From positions 40,232 through 98,621 of the forward strand of contig NZ_SMYZ01000056.1 in the NCBI RefSeq assembly GCF_004919685.1: DNA of 58,390 nucleotides. The letters are read 5' to 3'. Below are positions 54,419 to 58,390 of this stretch, piece by piece. Source of the DNA: Mesorhizobium norvegicum (GTDB lineage: Bacteria > Pseudomonadota > Alphaproteobacteria > Rhizobiales > Rhizobiaceae). Positions within the stretch are counted from its first letter, which is position 1. The number at the start of each line of letters is the position of its first letter. The position numbers were made by a program, and so were the translations under genes. Below the pieces are notes generated by a model, which had not been told where the DNA came from, did no database searches, and saw nothing but the letters and a program-made list of their open reading frames with translations.

Positions 54419-54685
54419 TCATCTGGTCGGGATTCCGAACTCGTCGTAACCGAGTATCTCGTCTTCCGTCATCGGGTGGTCGCGCTTTGGTATTCGACCT
54501 GCTCGCTCAGAAATTTCCCGAAGCTTGACGATCAGCTCAGATTCTCCCGACCGAGACACCATGCTTTCGCGAGCAATCTCGTTTTCGAGGTTCTGCCGGA
54601 TCGCCTCCGTCGCCGACACGCCGCGGCTGCTGGCGAGTTGACGCGCCAGTAGCGAGATCTCCGCATTCTTAATCGACAAGGCCAT
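54419..54685 (-). CDS. vapB: VapB-family antitoxin (orphan)
   Basis: This is about 88 residues. It starts MALSIKNAEISLLARQLAS and has SRGVSATEAIRQNLENEI, matching the type II VapB family (Rv0623-like). It is complete, ending ILGYDEFGIPTR. The VapC toxin gene that normally follows is absent: the next sequence is the repeat at 54216-54396. This looks like a partner-less antitoxin. The longer frame upstream reaches 54802 but has no ribosome site. Confidence 0.8.
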   Translation of the reverse strand: MALSIKNAEISLLARQLASSRGVSATEAIRQNLENEIARESMVSRSGESELIVKLREISERAGRIPKRDHPMTEDEILGYDEFGIPTR

Positions 54686-54822
54686 TTGATGGTCTACCAT
54701 TCTGTACGGAATATATACCCAACCCTCCGCAGCGTCACCATGGCTTCCCGTAGCAAGCTCTTGTATCCCGCTTCGCCACGAGCAAGGATCACAAACAACC
54801 ATACTATGCAGGCGGAGGAAAA

Positions 54823-55689
<867 letters not shown>

Positions 55690-55708
55690 CGGAAATCACG
55701 CCCTACCG

Positions 55709-55800
55709 GCGCTGCCCCTCATCCACCTGCCGGCGTTCGTCGCTCGAAAAGCCCGCCGCGCGGACCGCTTCTTACCTCCCCATATGGTGACGGGGAGAAG
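55709..55800. repeat. Half element of the family A repeat
   Basis: It starts with the GCTGCCCCTCATCC end and ends with a CTCCCCATATGGTGACGGGGAG hairpin, but the mirror arm is missing. About 40 bases in the middle (GTTCGTCGCTCG to CGGACCGCTT) have no match. It therefore looks like a decayed or half copy. Confidence 0.6.
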
Positions 55801-55809
55801 GGAGTTGCC

Positions 55810-56313
55810 TCACGCCTCGTCCTTCTTGCCTTTGCTCAGGCCCATCAGCCGGTCGATATAGGCGAGCATGAAGGCCGAGACGACGAAGGCGAGGTGGATG
55901 ATGGTCAGCCACATCAACTGGTCGGCGGTGTAGGACGACGAGTCCAAAAACACCTGCAGCAGGTAGATGGAGGAGATGGCGACGATGGTCGAGGCAACTT
56001 TGACCTTCAGCGAGCCGACATCGATCGTGCCCAGCCAGTGCACGCCGCCGTCCTGGTCGTCAAAGCGGCTGACGAAGTTCTCGTAGCCCGAGATAATGAC
56101 CATCACCACCAGCGAGGCGACCAGTGCGGCATCGATCAGCCCGAGCATCTTCAGGATGGTGTCGGTGTCGCCGAGCGTGAAGGCCACGGTGACGAACTCA
56201 TAAAGCTTCTTGCCAAAGGACAGCGCATAGATGGCCAGCGCCACGCCCAGTCCGAGATAGAAGACGACCAGCAGCCAGCGAAGCGAGAATGATCGATTCG
56301 ATGGCGAGTTCAA
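55810..56313 (-). CDS. UPF0114/YqhA family membrane protein, with a probable 5' frameshift
   Basis: This 167-residue protein matches UPF0114 (E. coli YqhA) in most of its length: LRWLLVVFYLGLG, then MVIISGYENFVS, HWLGTIDVGSLKVKVASTIVAISSIYLLQVFLDSS and WLTIIHLAFVVSAFMLAYIDRL. It has about four membrane segments. The natural N terminus seems to be in another frame: an ATG at 56323 gives MKRLELAIESIILAS, the normal start, and then loses two bases (between 56280 and 56281) before RWLL. The frame used here would start at a TTG at 56313. It is a frameshift or an alternative start. Function is unknown. Confidence 0.8.
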   Translation of the reverse strand: MNSPSNRSFSLRWLLVVFYLGLGVALAIYALSFGKKLYEFVTVAFTLGDTDTILKMLGLIDAALVASLVVMVIISGYENFVSRFDDQDGGVHWLGTIDVGSLKVKVASTIVAISSIYLLQVFLDSSSYTADQLMWLTIIHLAFVVSAFMLAYIDRLMGLSKGKKDEA

Positions 56314-56403
56314 GACGCTTCATGAGGTGGTTCCGGTTGGCTCTCTACGGGCAGCAAGCCGTATTTCGGTCAGGTCGCCCCGGTTTGCAAGACAAAGTTC
56401 GCA

Positions 56404-56438
56404 AAACAAAAAACCCCGCCGGAGAGGGTCCGGCGGGG
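56404..56438 (-). terminator. Rho-independent terminator, minus strand
   Basis: CCCCGCCGGA (56414-56423) and TCCGGCGGGG (56429-56438) form a 10-pair stem with a 5-base loop. On the minus strand it is followed by TTTTTTGTTTTG. It ends transcripts from the candidate small RNA and possibly from the OmpA gene. Confidence 0.92.
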
Positions 56439-56520
56439 CTCAATGCGTCCCGCTGGAGTCGGGACGGGGCAGGGAACGCCCAGCCCTGAATCTGGGGTAG
56501 GTGCGCCTTCGATTCAATGA
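56404..56520 (-). ncRNA. Candidate small RNA with three hairpins
   Basis: Read from about 56520 downward, the minus strand gives three stem-loops: CAGGG/CCCTG with a 9-base loop, GTCCCG/CGGGAC with loop ACTCCAG, and the terminator stem with loop CCCTC. Two loops carry CUCC-type anti-Shine-Dalgarno motifs, as in trans-acting rhizobial small RNAs. It lies in a 320-base gap with no ORF. The promoter is not certain, and it could instead be the 3' end of the OmpA transcript. Confidence 0.35.
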
Positions 56521-56566
56521 GCCCGATTGCATACCGGTACAATTCTTGTTGAACCCGGAAGGTCGA

Positions 56567-56593
56567 TCCATCCCCGGCAGAGCCGGGGATGGA
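56567..56593. other. Perfect 12-pair hairpin
   Basis: TCCATCCCCGGC (56567-56578) and GCCGGGGATGGA (56582-56593) pair with a 3-base loop. There is no T run on either strand, so it is not a usual terminator. It lies between the OmpA gene and the candidate small RNA. Confidence 0.6.
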
Positions 56594-56643
56594 TGCTTCT
56601 CGTACTGATTCCACAAACCAGGTCATGGTTTTGAAATCATGAC

Positions 56644-58390
56644 CTAATTGTTGCTGGCCACAGGCGCCACCAGCGATGTGATGCGGCGGATGGCGACGCG
56701 CCGGTTCTCGCGGTGGGGCGCCGCGGTGTTGACCTTCAGATACTCCTCGCCATAGCCCTGTGTCGTCAGATTCTCCGGCGGGATGCCGAAGGCGTTGGTC
56801 AGGGCCTCCGCCACCGCTTCGGCCCGGCGGTCGGACAGAGCGAGGTTCGCCTCCGGCGTGCCGACGGCGTCGGTATGACCTTCGATCAGGAAGGTCTCGG
56901 CCGGGTTCTTCTTCAACAGTCTTTCCATAGCGGTGGCGACGCCCTCAAGCTTCTGCACCTCGGTGTCGGAGATCGAGGCCGAGCCGAATTCGAAGTTGAG
57001 CGTGTCGAGATCGACGCGCCGTGCGATGTCGCGCACGCGGGCCGAACGCTTGACCTCGTCGATCGAATAAAGACGCTGGACCTTCTCCACCGGCGGCTGT
57101 TCGAGGAAGTCGTAATAGTCGTCCGGGCTCTCGACATCCTCGGAATCGAGGATGTACTCCCGGCGCGGGATGGTCAGCCGCATCGGCGGCAGGTCGTCGC
57201 CGGGATCGCGCCAGTCGCCCTCATCCTGATAGTCCTGCTCGTCGACATAGCTCAGCACATATTCGCGACCATCAGGCGTGATGCGCGAACGCTGGATGAC
57301 ATCGCCGTAGCGGTTGCGGATGGTGACGATCTGGACGCCATTGCCGCGCTCGACCGTCTCGCGTGTGCGGCCTTGCGGCAGATCTTCGTAGTAGACGTCC
57401 TTGGCACCGCGATTCATGCGCGGGCCGTCATTGCTCTGGACGATGGTCTGGCCGCCGAGCTGGATGATGACGCGGTCGCCGATCTCCTTGAGCACGTCGA
57501 CGCCCTTGGGGCGGCGGCGGTCGCGGATGTTCTCGTCGGGCGCACGATCAAGACGCTTGCCTTTTTCCTCTGTCACCGGAACCATCTTCTCGGGCTTGAT
57601 CTCCTGCTGTGCGGCCTTGTCGTCGGTCGGAGGCGGGCCCTGGTCGACGGGAGCGGCCACCGGCTTCTGACCCTGATCGCCGCCCTGCTGGGCATTCTGC
57701 CCACCATTCTGCTGCTCGCCATTCTGCTGGCCGTTCTTGTCGCCATGTTTCCGGCCGCCGCCCTTGCGCTCGGCATCCTTCTGGCTGTCCAGGATGGGGG
57801 CAGCGTTGGGATCGGCAGGTGCTTCGCCCTGCACAGGGTTTTCGCCCTGGACTGGTGCTGCCGCCTCGCCATTGGCCGGCTGCTTGCCGGTGGCGGGTTG
57901 TTCGCCGGTCGCGGGCTTCTCGCCATTGGCAGGTTGCTCACCGGTGGCCGGCTGCTCGCCGACCGGTTTCCTGCCGTGCTTCTTGGTCTTGTCCTGGGGC
58001 TGCTCGCCCTGGGCCGCAGGCTGTTCGCCGGCGGGGGCCGTCGCCTCTCCAGCGGGAGCTTCCTTCGGCGTCGGGGCGACTTCAGGCTCGGCCTGCTGGT
58101 CCTGCTTCTTCTTGCGAGGCTTGGGCTGATTGTCGTTGGCCGGTTCTGCCTGGCCTGCCGGCGCCTGCTCGGTCTGCTGCTGCTGATCACGCTTCTTCTT
58201 GCGCGGCAGCTGTTCCTCGGCGGCTGGAGCGACCTGTTCGGCCGGCGCCTGCTCGGTCTGCTGCTGCTGATCACGCTTTTTCCTGCGCGGCAGCTGTTCC
58301 TCGGCGGCCGGAGCGGCCTGTTCGGCCGGCGCCTGTTCGGTCTGCTGCTGCTGCTGGTCGCGCTTTTTCCTGCGCGGCAGCTGTTCCTCG
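56644..58390 (-). CDS. OmpA family protein with long repetitive Pro/Gln-rich region (5' end outside window)
   Basis: This partial gene encodes at least 581 residues. The C-terminal domain is an OmpA/MotB-type peptidoglycan-binding domain (IEGHTDAVGTPEANLALSDRRAEAV, then NLTTQGYGEEYLKV). The N-terminal part in the window is low complexity: 28-residue repeats EEQLPRRKKRDQQQQTEQAP with small differences, then GEQPATGEQPANGEKP-type repeats. It is read toward the small RNA and terminator. The true start is outside the window, and an internal M at 57834 is not the start. The family anchors outer membrane to cell wall. Confidence 0.88.
   Translation of the reverse strand, partial: EEQLPRRKKRDQQQQQTEQAPAEQAAPAAEEQLPRRKKRDQQQQTEQAPAEQVAPAAEEQLPRKKKRDQQQQTEQAPAGQAEPANDNQPKPRKKKQDQQAEPEVAPTPKEAPAGEATAPAGEQPAAQGEQPQDKTKKHGRKPVGEQPATGEQPANGEKPATGEQPATGKQPANGEAAAPVQGENPVQGEAPADPNAAPILDSQKDAERKGGGRKHGDKNGQQNGEQQNGGQNAQQGGDQGQKPVAAPVDQGPPPTDDKAAQQEIKPEKMVPVTEEKGKRLDRAPDENIRDRRRPKGVDVLKEIGDRVIIQLGGQTIVQSNDGPRMNRGAKDVYYEDLPQGRTRETVERGNGVQIVTIRNRYGDVIQRSRITPDGREYVLSYVDEQDYQDEGDWRDPGDDLPPMRLTIPRREYILDSEDVESPDDYYDFLEQPPVEKVQRLYSIDEVKRSARVRDIARRVDLDTLNFEFGSASISDTEVQKLEGVATAMERLLKKNPAETFLIEGHTDAVGTPEANLALSDRRAEAVAEALTNAFGIPPENLTTQGYGEEYLKVNTAAPHRENRRVAIRRITSLVAPVASNN
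57870..57965 (-). repeat. Short in-frame repeats GEQPATG type
   Basis: In the OmpA frame, units of 6-7 codons (GEQPATG, GEQPANG, GEKPATG, GEQPATG, GKQPANG) follow one another. They are a second repeat type, between the 28-residue repeats and the structured domain. Confidence 0.75.
58140..58390 (-). repeat. Tandem 84/87-base in-frame repeats in the OmpA gene
   Basis: CAGCTGTTCCTCGGCGG recurs at 58207 and 58291, and CAGCTGTTCCTCG at 58378, with periods of 84 and 87 bases (28 and 29 residues, the latter with one extra Gln codon). The array runs off the window edge. In-frame slippage is likely, so the copy number may vary between strains. Confidence 0.85.

Noticed and set aside
56404..56640. tmRNA, SRP RNA or 6S RNA in the OmpA-UPF0114 gap
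   Set aside because: No tag-peptide, no GGAA tetraloop motif and no 6S-type bubble was recognised. Only a generic small RNA candidate is kept.
58140..58390. Tandem 84-base repeats as a CRISPR or VNTR outside genes
   Set aside because: They are in frame in the OmpA gene and code for a regular peptide repeat, so they are coding repeats.

Overview
This window is bacterial chromosomal DNA with high GC content and dense coding on both strands. Its gene content points to an alphaproteobacterium of the Rhizobiales, most likely Mesorhizobium or a close relative. The evidence is family-level only: an rhizobial OxyR/KatG pair, carA, a yqeY homologue, dnaG and rpoD, several small DUF proteins typical of the group (DUF1127, DUF2061, HlyU-like), and several families of palindromic intergenic repeats of the kind common in Mesorhizobium. 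No rRNA or tRNA gene, CRISPR array, insertion sequence or prophage was recognised.

Layout. 1-3.7 kb: a divergent LysE exporter/LysR pair, a frameshifted dihydrofolate-reductase-like gene and an isoaspartyl-methyltransferase-like gene. 3.7-6.1 kb: divergent manganese genes mntH and mntR, and a small basic protein. 6.2-11.7 kb: a large secreted protein with one CxxCH motif, a zinc metallopeptidase, and an MFS exporter overlapping an aldo-keto reductase. 11.9-13.9 kb: carA and yqeY, facing away from each other. 14-20 kb: TetR/DUF4336, LysR/hydrolase, an L,D-transpeptidase-like protein and an orphan DnaB-C-like ATPase. 19.4-26.7 kb: oxyR/katG and merR/zntA, each a regulator divergent from its target. 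26.7-30.8 kb: an MFS protein, DUF2061, a Na/Pi cotransporter and an RcnB-like gene broken by an amber codon. 30.9-35.4 kb: dnaG and rpoD. 35.5-42.6 kb: a TauD-like dioxygenase and many small proteins, including a PadR regulator with two operators and a duplicated hlyU. 42.7-48.6 kb: a BTAD/TPR regulator, an MFS protein, Lrp/azlCD and a ParDE toxin-antitoxin pair. 48.7-54.2 kb: azoR/LysR, TetR/VOC, and a protease/pseudoprotease/LuxR cassette. 54.2-58.4 kb: an orphan VapB, an SDR, UPF0114, a candidate small RNA and the 3' part of an OmpA-family gene that runs off the window.

The main theme is stress and envelope homeostasis: manganese import, peroxide defence, zinc/cadmium efflux, quinone or azo reduction, proteolysis and cell-wall functions. 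Most regulators are divergent from their probable targets, and many of the shared intergenic regions carry inverted repeats that can be read directly as operators. The most unusual module is at 51.5-54.2 kb: an intact HtrA-like serine protease diverges from a PDZ protein with the same architecture but with all three catalytic residues replaced, and a LuxR-type regulator follows the latter.
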